A stretch of 64,000 bases of DNA, from contig NZ_CAJUCP010000001.1 in NCBI RefSeq assembly GCF_910585425.1, positions 1 to 64,000 of the forward strand, in the 5' to 3' direction. Source of the DNA: an uncultured Acetatifactor sp. (GTDB lineage Bacteria; Bacillota; Clostridia; Lachnospirales; Lachnospiraceae). The notes under the pieces are model-generated. The model ran no database searches, was not told where the DNA came from, and saw only the letters and a program-made list of their open reading frames with translations. Position 1 is the stretch's first letter; the number at the start of each line of letters is the position of its first letter. Of the stretch, positions 44,747 to 52,861 are shown piece after piece. The position numbers and the translations under genes were made by a program.

Positions 44747-45663
44747 TTCTTTTCCTCCAATATTTTTACCGTTATAGCCCCTTCTGATATAAGCTTTTCC
44801 GCAAGATACATATCGGCTTTCAGGCTGTCTATGTATCCATCCCACTTTTCTGCGTCAACCTCAACCACTTCCTGCAGACGTTGGTATCCCTTACAGTCTC
44901 TTATTTGTCTCAAAAAATCTCGTTCCTCTGCAACAGTCATATTCAATTTTTCCATTTCTTTATTCTGCAGGTCAATACACATTTGCGTCCTGACGGCATC
45001 ACAATAGAAGGGAAACGCCTCTTTCATTTGATTGTATGCCTGTTCTGCTGTCTGAGGTTTTATGCCACAAAAGATTTTGGCTACTGGATTTTTGGGGTAA
45101 CACTGAAATAAATCCAAGTTCTGCCTCATTTCCTTTTTTATTTTTTCCCGTCCCTTAATACAGGAATTGGAAGCATTATCCAGCTGCACTGTTTTCCTGG
45201 CTGTATCACCTGTAGTCAGCATAGCCCGTTTATACATTTCGTATGCAGCGAGCACTTCTGCCATTCTGTCATTATGGAGTCCCTGCGATATCTCGTTCAG
45301 CTCTGTCCGCATGCAGTCAAGTTCATTGATTAATAGGGCTCCTGCCAACTTCAGAAAGTCCTCAGGTTCCTGGCAATTAATATGCAACCTGCCGTCTTCC
45401 TCATAAATCAAATTCGTAAGGTTCAATCCCTCAAGAGAGCTTCTATGTATCTCTACTTCCTGGAACTTCAGCTCTCCTACCTTCTCCATGAGCGCTCTGC
45501 AATATTGCTGTGTTTCCACAGTGCCAGACATCTCCATCTGTTCCTGCAGGAATGCAGAGAGTTTCCCGGCGGATATCCCAGCCTCATCAAGTTTTTTCCC
45601 GCATTTCTGACAGTATACGCTGCCCTCTGACGCGATGGCACCGCATACCTTACATTCCGCCAT
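44743..45663 (-). CDS. 306-residue zinc-ribbon protein
   Basis: It opens with a zinc ribbon (CKVCGAIASEGSVYCQKCG) followed by a long, wholly helical, charged region without membrane segments. The ATG at 45663 has GGAGG about 8 bases upstream. It is the largest of three neighbouring zinc-ribbon proteins, and the ribbon may be a docking module shared by all. No known enzyme motif is seen. Confidence 0.6.
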   Translation of the reverse strand: MAECKVCGAIASEGSVYCQKCGKKLDEAGISAGKLSAFLQEQMEMSGTVETQQYCRALMEKVGELKFQEVEIHRSSLEGLNLTNLIYEEDGRLHINCQEPEDFLKLAGALLINELDCMRTELNEISQGLHNDRMAEVLAAYEMYKRAMLTTGDTARKTVQLDNASNSCIKGREKIKKEMRQNLDLFQCYPKNPVAKIFCGIKPQTAEQAYNQMKEAFPFYCDAVRTQMCIDLQNKEMEKLNMTVAEERDFLRQIRDCKGYQRLQEVVEVDAEKWDGYIDSLKADMYLAEKLISEGAITVKILEEKK

Positions 45664-45665
45664 GG

Positions 45666-46025
45666 CTATTTCCTCCTTTTCTTCCGCCATGCCTTAGCAG
45701 CATCATCGACCTTATCAAGCAGCGTTTTATTTTTCAAACCCGCTACTTTCATAGCTGTAGAGACGCCTTTTTTTAGCTTCTTTTGCAAAGCTTTTCCGAC
45801 TTCTTCGCTTGCCACAGCGGCAACCGCAGAGCCTGCCGCTATTAATATAGGTCCCCCAACTGTCACTATCGCTTTTCCCGTCCCTTTCAAAATCTTTACG
45901 GGTGTCTTGTCTGTGCCTTCACCTTTTTCCGCTGCCCCTGTCATCGTCACATGCTGCTTTTCTCCGCACACTGGGCAAGTTTCGGAATTATCAGGGATTT
46001 GTTCCCCACACATCCTACAGAACAT
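45666..46025 (-). CDS. 119-residue zinc-ribbon membrane protein
   Basis: MFCRMCGEQIPDNSETCPVC is a zinc ribbon, then a linker, one hydrophobic helix (VTVGGPILIAAGSAVAAVAS) and a Lys-rich amphipathic tail with KKGVSTAMKVAGLKNKTLLD. The tail is related to the end of the next zinc-ribbon protein (KAMKAVGLKKKTPLDKAKD), so the two are paralogues. Confidence 0.6.
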   Translation of the reverse strand: MFCRMCGEQIPDNSETCPVCGEKQHVTMTGAAEKGEGTDKTPVKILKGTGKAIVTVGGPILIAAGSAVAAVASEEVGKALQKKLKKGVSTAMKVAGLKNKTLLDKVDDAAKAWRKKRRK

Positions 46026-46046
46026 GTTCCTCTCCCTCCTTCGTTT

Positions 46047-46334
46047 TTATTTTTTTATTTCTTTCCACATATCTTTTGCCTTGTCTAATGGTGTCTTCTT
46101 CTTTAATCCTACAGCCTTCATAGCCTTATTGGCAGCCTGCTTCGTCTTCTTCTCGACTGCTTTCTGAATTTCCTTAATGGAGCTATCCAAAGTATCCCCA
46201 CCTATCTTTTTCAGCTTCTTTTTTCCGTCCTGAAGCCACTGCCCCAAAGTGCTCACTACTGAGTCCTGTTGGCGGCAGTCTTGGCAAAGTTCTTCTCCTT
46301 CCCCAATAACTTTACCACATTTCCAGCAAAACAT
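46047..46334 (-). CDS. 95-residue zinc-ribbon protein
   Basis: MFCWKCGKVIGEGEELCQDC is a zinc ribbon followed by Lys-rich helices ending NKAMKAVGLKKKTPLDKAKD. It lacks the membrane helix of its 119-residue paralogue but keeps the same C-terminal motif. It may form a soluble counterpart. Confidence 0.6.
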   Translation of the reverse strand: MFCWKCGKVIGEGEELCQDCRQQDSVVSTLGQWLQDGKKKLKKIGGDTLDSSIKEIQKAVEKKTKQAANKAMKAVGLKKKTPLDKAKDMWKEIKK

Positions 46335-46398
46335 TTCCCATCACCCCCCTCCTGAAATCCGTCTGGGCTTCTTCCTCACTCATCGTTTCCGCATATGC

Positions 46399-46620
46399 TC
46401 AGCTAACCTTGACATCAAAAACACTATCCCCCTGGCTCCTCAGCCACATATTAATCTCCCTCCTGAACACCTCGGCTGATATGATATATACCCCGTCTTC
46501 CTCGTCTAGCACCTTAGCCGTGGGCAGCCTGTCCAGTACAGCCTCCACATTTTCACCCCGGTATTTGAATTTCACCCTCTGCAGTTTTCCTTTTAAAACT
46601 TCGATTCTCTGTCTTTCCAT
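46399..46620 (-). CDS. Stand-alone WCX domain
   Basis: The 73-residue product (GKLQRVKFKYRGENVEAVLD, then ISAEVFRREINMWLRSQGDS) is nearly identical to the C-terminal WCX domain of the WYL regulator at 47656-48612, in protein and DNA. WCX domains dimerise WYL regulators. It either arose by partial duplication and could form mixed dimers with the regulator, or is the surviving end of a second regulator. Its ATG lies inside the 57-residue membrane gene; the ribosome site is weak. Confidence 0.6.
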   Translation of the reverse strand: MERQRIEVLKGKLQRVKFKYRGENVEAVLDRLPTAKVLDEEDGVYIISAEVFRREINMWLRSQGDSVFDVKVS

Positions 46621-46766
46621 GCATAATCATCCTGTTTTTTCGCAGAATCGCGCACTTCTTTGATAACCGCACCCACAATACCCGCAAGTCCCAGCAAGAA
46701 TGCTCCTGCCACCCCTACCGCTGCATTCCCTTGTTTCTCTGCTTCTTCCCTATTGTAGTTAGCCAT
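46593..46766 (-). CDS. 57-residue single-helix membrane protein
   Basis: MANYNREEAEKQGNAAVGVA continues into one hydrophobic Gly/Ala-rich helix (GAFLLGLAGIVGAVI) and a charged tail ending DRESKF. GAGAGG lies about 9 bases before the ATG, which falls within the last 52 bases of the 295-residue gene, so it is coupled to it. It resembles the 55-residue protein downstream in layout. Confidence 0.55.
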   Translation of the reverse strand: MANYNREEAEKQGNAAVGVAGAFLLGLAGIVGAVIKEVRDSAKKQDDYAWKDRESKF

Positions 46767-47602
46767 GTCAAAAAACCTCTCTTTCGATTAATTTTTTTCT
46801 GTGTATCATCTCTATACTTTTCGAATACATCAATCACCGCCTCTGTCATCGCAATTTTTTTCGAAATCCTTATCCAATATCCTTCCTGCTTGTCTTTATC
46901 ATAGGCATTCAGTAGATTGCACACATCACCTGTAATTGTTGATTTCATAAAATTCAAGTAAGGCGTCGTGACGGAATTCCCTATCTCCATGTTCCGCTGT
47001 ACCGCTATGAGCATCTGCAGCCTCACAGCAATATTCAGCCCCTCTACCGCCTGCTTCGCACAGCTGACGTTAGTATCTATATCCTTAAGAGATGTCCGTG
47101 CCCGCAGGAAAAAACGCCATCGGCTTCTGTTGTCAATCTCTCCTATTTTATGTATATAACCTGGCAGCATCCTTTCTAATTTGCTGCTCGCCATTGAAAG
47201 ATCATGTTGAGCATAGCTCAATGTTTCATCCCTCATATCAGGATTGTCGATGCCCATTCGGATTGTTCTGGCAGCGCTAACGATTTCGCCAAGAACCATC
47301 TGAAGGTTTTCAGCCTTTAGCTCGTTCAAATTTTCATAACATCCTTCTATTGTAGAAACATATCCTTCAACAAAAAATCGAATCATGTTTCCAGGATTCT
47401 GCAAATTGAACAATTTAATATACTCTTTTACCTCTTTATCATCCATGATAGCGAATATTCGAATATTCCCAATCAACCCTACAATATCTGTGGCTTGATC
47501 TACAATTGACCTATCCGCACTTTCCATTCCCTCTTCACTGCAAGCTTCCGCCAAATACTGAAATACCTGAGTCGCTATCTGAAGAATACCGTCTTTTCCC
47601 AC
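46715..47602 (-). CDS. 295-residue helical protein of the WYL array
   Basis: This is a soluble, all-helical protein of unknown family (MGKDGILQIATQVFQYLAEA; FLRARTSLKDIDTNVSCAKQ). There is no signal, membrane helix or nucleotide motif. It starts with GTG, with GGGGGA upstream. It is the first structural gene after the WYL regulator and may act as the sensor or scaffold of the array. Confidence 0.55.
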   Translation of the reverse strand: MGKDGILQIATQVFQYLAEACSEEGMESADRSIVDQATDIVGLIGNIRIFAIMDDKEVKEYIKLFNLQNPGNMIRFFVEGYVSTIEGCYENLNELKAENLQMVLGEIVSAARTIRMGIDNPDMRDETLSYAQHDLSMASSKLERMLPGYIHKIGEIDNRSRWRFFLRARTSLKDIDTNVSCAKQAVEGLNIAVRLQMLIAVQRNMEIGNSVTTPYLNFMKSTITGDVCNLLNAYDKDKQEGYWIRISKKIAMTEAVIDVFEKYRDDTQKKINRKRGFLTWLTTIGKKQRNKGMQR

Positions 47603-47655
47603 TTTCCATCCCCCATCCGCTTTAAAAAACTCAAATTTCAGATTTCTGTATAGGT

Positions 47656-48612
47656 TTAACTCATCCTTACGTCAAAAATACTGTCTCCCTGGCTCCTCAG
47701 CCACATATCAATCCCCTTCCCGAACACCTCGGCTGACACGGTATATGCTCCGTCTTCCTCGCCCAACACCTTAGCCGTAGGCAGCCTGTCCAATACAGCC
47801 TCCACATTTTCACCCCGGTATTTGAATTTCACCCTCTGCAGCTTCCCGCCATACATAAACTGAATCCTCTTCCGGAACTCCCCCTCCTCGAACCGGCTGC
47901 TGTAGGGGATATGAAAATGCTCCTCCAACACTTTCAGTTTCCTGATTCTGTCCATCCTATAGATTGTAGGAAAGGAATCATTGACGACATCAAAATCCTT
48001 CCTGACCTCCAAATCCGTTATAAAGGCGGTAAGGTAGAAATAATATTCTGAAAAAAGAAGCGCCAATGGCTGGACTTTTCGTTTTACCACCGCTCTGTCT
48101 TTTATCTTCCCATATTCAATCTCTATGTACTGGTGGCTGCGGATAGCCCCTGCGATTTTCCACATGGTATCCAAAAACGAAGTCTTGTGCTGAAGCTCTA
48201 TGTAATGGAACATCTCATTGCCTATCATCTCTTTCACCAGTCTCCGGCTCTCCCGGGGAACACAGCAGGAGACCAGCCTGTCCAACAAATCCGACATCTC
48301 TGCTTTCGTAAAAGCCCTACTGTCCAACAGAATCTTGCAGAGCGCTAATATCTCGCTGTCGGAAAGTTTCTGCCTTCCGTTTTCTTCCAAACGATACCCC
48401 TTTGCCGCCCTGTCATAGACTACCGTTTCGACAGCTCCCGCCGCCCTCATGCCCGTCTCCAGAAAATCCCTGATATCATCAATATCTCTCTGGATGCTCC
48501 GCTCATTTACGCTATACCTGGCGGCCTCGTCCCTCTTGTTTACAAAGCTGCCGTTTAAAAGCCTTGAATAAATCTCAAGCACCCTTTTTATCTTATCCTT
48601 TTTATTGTCCAC
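47656..48612 (-). CDS. WYL-domain transcriptional regulator
   Basis: The protein of about 318 residues has an N-terminal winged helix (KRVLEIYSRLLNGSFVNKRD, NERSIQRDIDDIRDFLE), a WYL domain (residues about 130-220, IEIEYGKI then RKVQPLALLFSEYYFYLTAF) and a WCX C-terminal domain. WYL regulators often control defence genes and sense nucleic acids or nucleotides. I chose the GTG at 48612, with AGGAGG 8 bases upstream; the ATG at 48663 lies upstream of the predicted transcript start. A perfect palindrome at 48689-48703 is its probable site. Confidence 0.82.
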   Translation of the reverse strand: MDNKKDKIKRVLEIYSRLLNGSFVNKRDEAARYSVNERSIQRDIDDIRDFLETGMRAAGAVETVVYDRAAKGYRLEENGRQKLSDSEILALCKILLDSRAFTKAEMSDLLDRLVSCCVPRESRRLVKEMIGNEMFHYIELQHKTSFLDTMWKIAGAIRSHQYIEIEYGKIKDRAVVKRKVQPLALLFSEYYFYLTAFITDLEVRKDFDVVNDSFPTIYRMDRIRKLKVLEEHFHIPYSSRFEEGEFRKRIQFMYGGKLQRVKFKYRGENVEAVLDRLPTAKVLGEEDGAYTVSAEVFGKGIDMWLRSQGDSIFDVRMS

Positions 48613-48654
48613 CACCCCTGCCTCCTGCCAAAATTTCCATTCCTGATGGCATCC

Positions 48655-48703
48655 ATTATACACATCGGTTGTGACAGAATATGTCTATCTGAAATAATTT
48701 CAG
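48655..48703 (-). promoter_or_regulatory. Promoter and palindromic operator of the WYL array
   Basis: A perfect TATAAT (48655-48660, read leftward) has no good -35 box. CTGAAAT-A-ATTTCAG, a perfect 15-bp palindrome (48689-48703) with partly symmetric ATAG/CTAT flanks, lies just upstream, at the place for an activator. It is also within the region shared with the divergent XRE gene. Confidence 0.6.
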
Positions 48704-48847
48704 AAATAGATGTGCCTCAGCACATGACATATAAATCTTCAATTCGATTATAGCATCTATAGAGATAATACGCAATATTTATAAATGTAACTTTATATTT
48801 TTAGATTTGTTATCCTATCACTATAAATTTACCGAAAGGATATCATT

Positions 48848-49150
48848 ATGGATATTGGAAAGCGAATCTCTTTTTTCAGAGCGGCAAAAGGATACAGCGT
48901 CAACAAACTCGCTACTTTGTCCGGAATCTCTCAAAGTTATCTGCGGGACGTGGAACTAGGAAAGAAAAACCCCACAGTGGAAATACTTTCCTACCTATGT
49001 GACGCACTGGATATCTCCTTGCAGGAATTCTTTGATACGGAGTCGAAGAAAGCTTTCTCTGAAGATCCCCTGATTAAGCAGATATATCATCTAACGCCTT
49101 CCCAGCGCAAATCCCTGGCTGCTTTTCTGGATACTATGATAACAAAATGA
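48848..49150 (+). CDS. XRE-family helix-turn-helix regulator
   Basis: The 100-residue protein has a Cro/CI-type HTH at residues 5-60 (RISFFRAAKGYSVNKLATLS, SQSYLRDVELGKKNPTVEIL) and a short helical tail. AAAGGA lies 8 bases before the ATG. It is divergent from the WYL gene and could co-regulate the array or be independent. No inducer domain is visible. Confidence 0.8.
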   Translation: MDIGKRISFFRAAKGYSVNKLATLSGISQSYLRDVELGKKNPTVEILSYLCDALDISLQEFFDTESKKAFSEDPLIKQIYHLTPSQRKSLAAFLDTMITK

Positions 49151-49478
49151 ACATTGCCTTTCATCACAGCTTCTGTCCACAAAGACACCAGAAGCTTCCT
49201 GAAACAATTAGGACAAGCCCTGTTTTCGACACAACAGGGCTACAAGAGGGATGTATCAGCACCACAGAACTTCTTTCGTCCTTTCTCTCATCTGTGCTTC
49301 CAGCCTCTCGATTTCCCTCTTGCCCTTATGCCACTTCTTTCCGTCCACATAGCTGACCGCCTTGATTGCCCCATAACTATGTACATACTTCGTATCCTCG
49401 CGAACTCCATAACAGCCTGAGATTGTCTAAAAAACACCCGTTACCTCGGCAGGTTCGCGTTCCGGTCTTTGGTATATC
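49151..49478. other. Intergenic with hairpin and gene scar
   Basis: A perfect 9-bp hairpin (AGCCCTGTT, 8-nt loop, AACAGGGCT) lies at 49216-49241; it has no T-run. Its right arm forms part of a 14-bp match to the tRNA-Gln 3' end. On the minus strand a frame ending in YVDGKKWHKGKREIERLEA survives without a start. Confidence 0.45.
49233..49246. repeat. 14-bp copy of the tRNA-Gln 3' end
   Basis: AACAGGGCTACAAG matches 50151-50164, which covers the 3' end of tRNA-Gln and two flanking bases, in the same orientation. This is what an integration into the tRNA would leave, but 14 bp can also arise by chance from the neighbouring hairpin. Confidence 0.4.
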
Positions 49479-49732
49479 CTATCGGATGGTCAGGCATACA
49501 GTCAACGCAATAATCCCGATTCCCAGAAGAACTGCCAGGACGATGCCATACTTCCTCAAGAACTCTGATATGTCGATAATCCGCTTTATTTTATAGGTTA
49601 TGGGGACGAACATGATTATATCTTCCAAAAAGGGACGGGATCCGGTATGAACAGGTTCACCAGCCATACGGCCGACTGGATGTACCATGGCAGACATATA
49701 TAGACCAGTGCTGCAATCACCATCGCGAACAT
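49479..49732 (-). pseudogene. Frameshifted small membrane protein
   Basis: GGAGG and an ATG at 49732 begin MFAMVIAALVYICLPWYIQS, one membrane helix, which runs to FIPDPVPF; there the frame shifts, and the next frame continues EDIIMFVPITYKIKRIIDIS with a second helix to a normal stop. Joined, they make a two-helix protein of about 84 residues. A single-base change near 49635 explains the break. Confidence 0.65.
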
Positions 49733-49902
49733 ATCCCCAACCTCCGCATGTCATAAGCTGCCCTTGATATGCCTGCCCCTCTCAAAGGCAACTTTATTTT
49801 CTCCTTGTCCTATAACAGGACAGCTTTGTTCAAAAGAACAATATTGTCGGCCAGCAGGTGCGCTATTTCAGGAAGAAAAGGAAATACAGCCAAAAGGAAT
49901 TG
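49733..49902. other. Intergenic, no gene seen
   Basis: The minus strand keeps a frame with PEIAHLLADNIVLLNKAVLL, possibly the end of a lost gene into which the MITE copy inserted. Nothing else is supported. Confidence 0.3.
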
Positions 49903-49971
49903 TTCCGGGAAAGTACCTGGCTGGCGGTCTGCAGTCGTGTCGCACTGCAAATTTAACCGATGCGCAGTATA
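49903..49971 (+). mobile_element. Partial, diverged MITE copy
   Basis: Sixty-nine bases ending GCGCAGTATA match the right two thirds of the element at 25490-25591 with six differences (about 91% identity), including the TATA end. The left third and its inverted repeat are not recognisable. Confidence 0.75.
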
Positions 49972-50116
49972 AATTGACCTATGAATTGACCTATCCATTC
50001 TCAAAAAGGAGGATTTTTACCGAAAAACCAGTAAAATGTTACTGACGGGATTTTTCATGCCCATAGAATGATTTACAACTCCAACACCCGCAAACCCTTG
50101 ATTTTACTGCACAAAA

Positions 50117-50146
50117 AGACCCCGATGAATCTCTCCACCGGGGTCT
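50117..50146 (-). terminator. Terminator after tRNA-Gln
   Basis: AGACCCCG and CGGGGTCT pair over 8 bp and TTTTTG follows, 7 bases beyond the tRNA. Confidence 0.85.
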
Positions 50147-50152
50147 GTATAA

Positions 50153-50224
50153 CAGGGCTACAAGGATTCGAACCTTGAAATGACGGAGTCAGAGTCCGTT
50201 GCCTTACCGTTTGGCGATAGCCCT
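50153..50224 (-). tRNA. tRNA-Gln (anticodon CTG)
   Basis: Read leftward: acceptor AGGGCTA pairs with TAGCCCT, the anticodon loop is CTCTGAC giving CTG (reads CAG), and the T arm is AAGG-TTCGAAT-CCTT. Length 72 nt including the discriminator G; CCA is not encoded. It is followed by its own terminator and precedes glnN's 3' end. tRNA 3' ends are common integration sites. Confidence 0.95.
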
Positions 50225-50391
50225 ATGTCACATCACTTGATATATTATACACGAAGTATTTCCAATTTGCAATACCTTAATTCAAAATTTTTCAAATTTT
50301 TCTATTTCTATTTCCGAGCGTATTTCCTCCAAAAAGGAGGAGCCGCGCAGCTCCTGTCGCCCGCAGCCCCTCCGCTCTTGTCCTGTCCCTC

Positions 50392-52503
50392 TCACACCTC
50401 AAACGTCAGCTCCCCATAGGAGGGCACCGGCCACACGTCCTTGTCCACGATCATCTCCAACGCGTCGATGGGAGCCCGCAGCTCCTCCATGGCGGTCCTG
50501 ACCACATCCTTGCAGAAGAACGCCTGTTCTTTGGCATCCTTCATAGCCGCAGCCTGGGCCATAGCCCGGCTCAGCCTGCCCAGCGCCTCCTGGGCCGCCG
50601 TCAGCTTCCCGTTCACCTCGCCCAGAAGCCTTGCCTGCACCACAGGCTCCACCCCGGCTTCCCTGACGGCCACCACCGCGTCCGCAAGCTGCCTGGTATA
50701 CTTCACCACGGCAGGGATGTATTTCTTGCCGGCCATGTCAATCATGGTGTTGGCCTCGATGTTGATGGTCTTGGCATAGATTTCGTAGATGATCTCCTCT
50801 CTGGACTCCAGCTCCACCTTCGTGAAGATGCCGAACTTCTCGAAGAGCTTCACAGCCTTGTCCGTGGTCAGGGTGCCGGCCGCCTCCACCATGGATTTGA
50901 TGTTGGGCAGGCCCCGCCTGGCCGCTTCCGCCATCCAGTCCTGGGAATAGCCGTCCCCATTGAAGATGATCCGCTGATGGGCCCCCATGTACTCCTTGAT
51001 CAGGTCGTGCACAGCAAGCTCGAAGTCCTCCGCCTCCTCCAGCCTGTCGGCCGCCTCACAGAAAGCCTCCGCCACGATGGCGTTCAGGGTGGTGTTGGGG
51101 CTGGCGATGGAGTCCGCGCTGCCCACCATGCGGAACTCGAATTTGTTCCCCGTGAAGGCAAAGGGCGATGTCCGGTTCCTGTCCGTGGCATCCTTCTCCA
51201 GGTCGGGCAGCGTGGACACGCCAGTCTCCAGCTTGCCGCCCTCCAGGCAATGGGCCGCCTCGCCGGTCTCCACCAATTGCTTCACCACATCCTCCAACTG
51301 CTCCCCCAGGAAGATGGAGATGATGGCGGGAGGGGCCTCGTTTGCCCCCAGCCTGTGGTCATTGCCCACGTCCGCCGCGCTCTGGCGCAGGAGGTCCGCA
51401 TGGGTGTCCACGGCCTTGATGATGCAGGCCAGCACCAGCAGGAACTGGATGTTCTCGTTGGGGGTCTCGCCGGGATCCAGCAAGTTCACCCCATTGTCCG
51501 TGCCCAGGGACCAGTTGTTGTGCTTGCCGGAGCCGTTCACCCCGGCGAAGGGCTTCTCGTGGAGCAGGCAGGTCAGGCCATGGCGGCCCGCCACCTTCTT
51601 CATGGTCTCCATGACTAACTGGTTGTGGTCAACCGCGATGTTGGCGGACTCATAGACAGGAGCCAGCTCATGCTGGGCCGGGGCCACCTCGTTGTGCTGG
51701 GTCCTGGCCGTCACCCCCAGCTTCCACAGCTCCACGTTCAGATCCTTCATATAAGCCCCCACCCGCTCGCGGATGGTGCCGAAGTAATGATCCTCCAGCT
51801 CCTGGCCCTTGGGCGCGGGAGCGCCGAAGAGGGTGCGTCCGGCGAAGATCAGATCCTCCCGCTGCAGGTATCTCTCCCTGTCCACAAGGAAGTATTCCTG
51901 CTCCGCCCCCACGCTGGCCACCACCTTCGTGGCCTCCGTATTGCCGAAGAGGCGCACGATCCGCAGCGCCTGCTGGCTAATCGCCTCCATGGAGCGCAGC
52001 AGCGGAGTCTTCTTGTCCAGGGCCTCCCCGGTGTAGGAGCAGAATGCCGTGGGGATGCAGAGGATGACTCCTGTGGCGACTTCCTTCAGGAACGCTGGGG
52101 AGGTGATGTCCCAGGCCGTATAGCCTCTGGCCTCAAAGGTGGCCCGCAGGCCTCCGGAGGGGAAGGAGGACGCGTCAGGCTCGCCCTTGATCAGCTCCTT
52201 GCCGGAGAACTCCATGATCATCTTGCCGTCCTCGTCCGGATGCGTCACGAAAGCATCGTGCTTCTCCGCCGTGATGCCGGTGAGGGGCTGGAACCAGTGG
52301 GTGTAATGGGTGGCGCCGTTCTCCACGGCCCAGTCCTTCATGGCCTTTGCCACCACGTCCGCGGCCGCCAGGGACAGCTCGCCCCCCTGATCCATGATTT
52401 TCCTGACTTCTTTATAGACGCTCCTGGGCAGTCTCTCCTTCATCTTGCCAAAGGTGAACACCTTGCTGGCAAAAATCTCTTCTACCTTCACTACTTCACA
52501 CAT
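50392..52503 (-). CDS. glnN: Glutamine synthetase type III
   Basis: The 703-residue enzyme belongs to the large GSIII class: ASVGAEQEYFLVD, LGVTARTQHNEVAPAQHELAP, NQLVMETMKKVAGRHGL, the GVNGSGKHNNWSLGT substrate loop and a C-terminal helical tail with SRAMAQAAAMKDAKEQ. It makes glutamine from glutamate, ammonia and ATP in the cytoplasm. The ATG at 52503 has GGGAGAAGG upstream; longer frames have no ribosome site. It stands alone. The 350-bp upstream gap holds no gene. Confidence 0.95.
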   Translation of the reverse strand: MCEVVKVEEIFASKVFTFGKMKERLPRSVYKEVRKIMDQGGELSLAAADVVAKAMKDWAVENGATHYTHWFQPLTGITAEKHDAFVTHPDEDGKMIMEFSGKELIKGEPDASSFPSGGLRATFEARGYTAWDITSPAFLKEVATGVILCIPTAFCSYTGEALDKKTPLLRSMEAISQQALRIVRLFGNTEATKVVASVGAEQEYFLVDRERYLQREDLIFAGRTLFGAPAPKGQELEDHYFGTIRERVGAYMKDLNVELWKLGVTARTQHNEVAPAQHELAPVYESANIAVDHNQLVMETMKKVAGRHGLTCLLHEKPFAGVNGSGKHNNWSLGTDNGVNLLDPGETPNENIQFLLVLACIIKAVDTHADLLRQSAADVGNDHRLGANEAPPAIISIFLGEQLEDVVKQLVETGEAAHCLEGGKLETGVSTLPDLEKDATDRNRTSPFAFTGNKFEFRMVGSADSIASPNTTLNAIVAEAFCEAADRLEEAEDFELAVHDLIKEYMGAHQRIIFNGDGYSQDWMAEAARRGLPNIKSMVEAAGTLTTDKAVKLFEKFGIFTKVELESREEIIYEIYAKTINIEANTMIDMAGKKYIPAVVKYTRQLADAVVAVREAGVEPVVQARLLGEVNGKLTAAQEALGRLSRAMAQAAAMKDAKEQAFFCKDVVRTAMEELRAPIDALEMIVDKDVWPVPSYGELTFEV

Positions 52504-52861
52504 TTTCCTTCTCCCTTCTGTCTCTCCCTGTCCTCCATGGACCGCATCCCGAGAATCCGCCATATAAAAAAAGTCCCAAAGTAACACCTTACCATGGAAC
52601 CTCCTCGCTCATTGAATGCCGATATGTGGAAACGGCGGCATACAGCAGTGCCAACGTTTCATTTTCTATAAAATACCCTAATTTCCCCCAAAATGCAATA
52701 CCCCAAATGTCATTTCTCGTTTTCCGCCAAAAAAAGCGCCCTCCCCCGCCAAAGGCAGGGCAGGTTGCATAGAGGCTTGGGAGGGCCGGCTTACCAGGCC
52801 CGGCGGAATACACAAGCCTCCGGCCCCTGCCGTCCCGGATTCCGGATTCCGCCGCCGATCC
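52504..52861. other. Upstream region of glnN, no gene
   Basis: About 358 bp. A possible weak promoter for glnN (TTGCAT, 17 bp, TATTTT, leftward) lies near 52665-52700. The part next to trhP is G+C-rich and featureless. No riboswitch or T-box was recognised. Confidence 0.35.

Noticed and set aside
52640..52656. Sigma-54-like TTGGCAC...ATGCC upstream of glnN
   Set aside because: The GG and GC elements are 11 bases apart instead of 10, and the -12 element is ATGC rather than TTGC.
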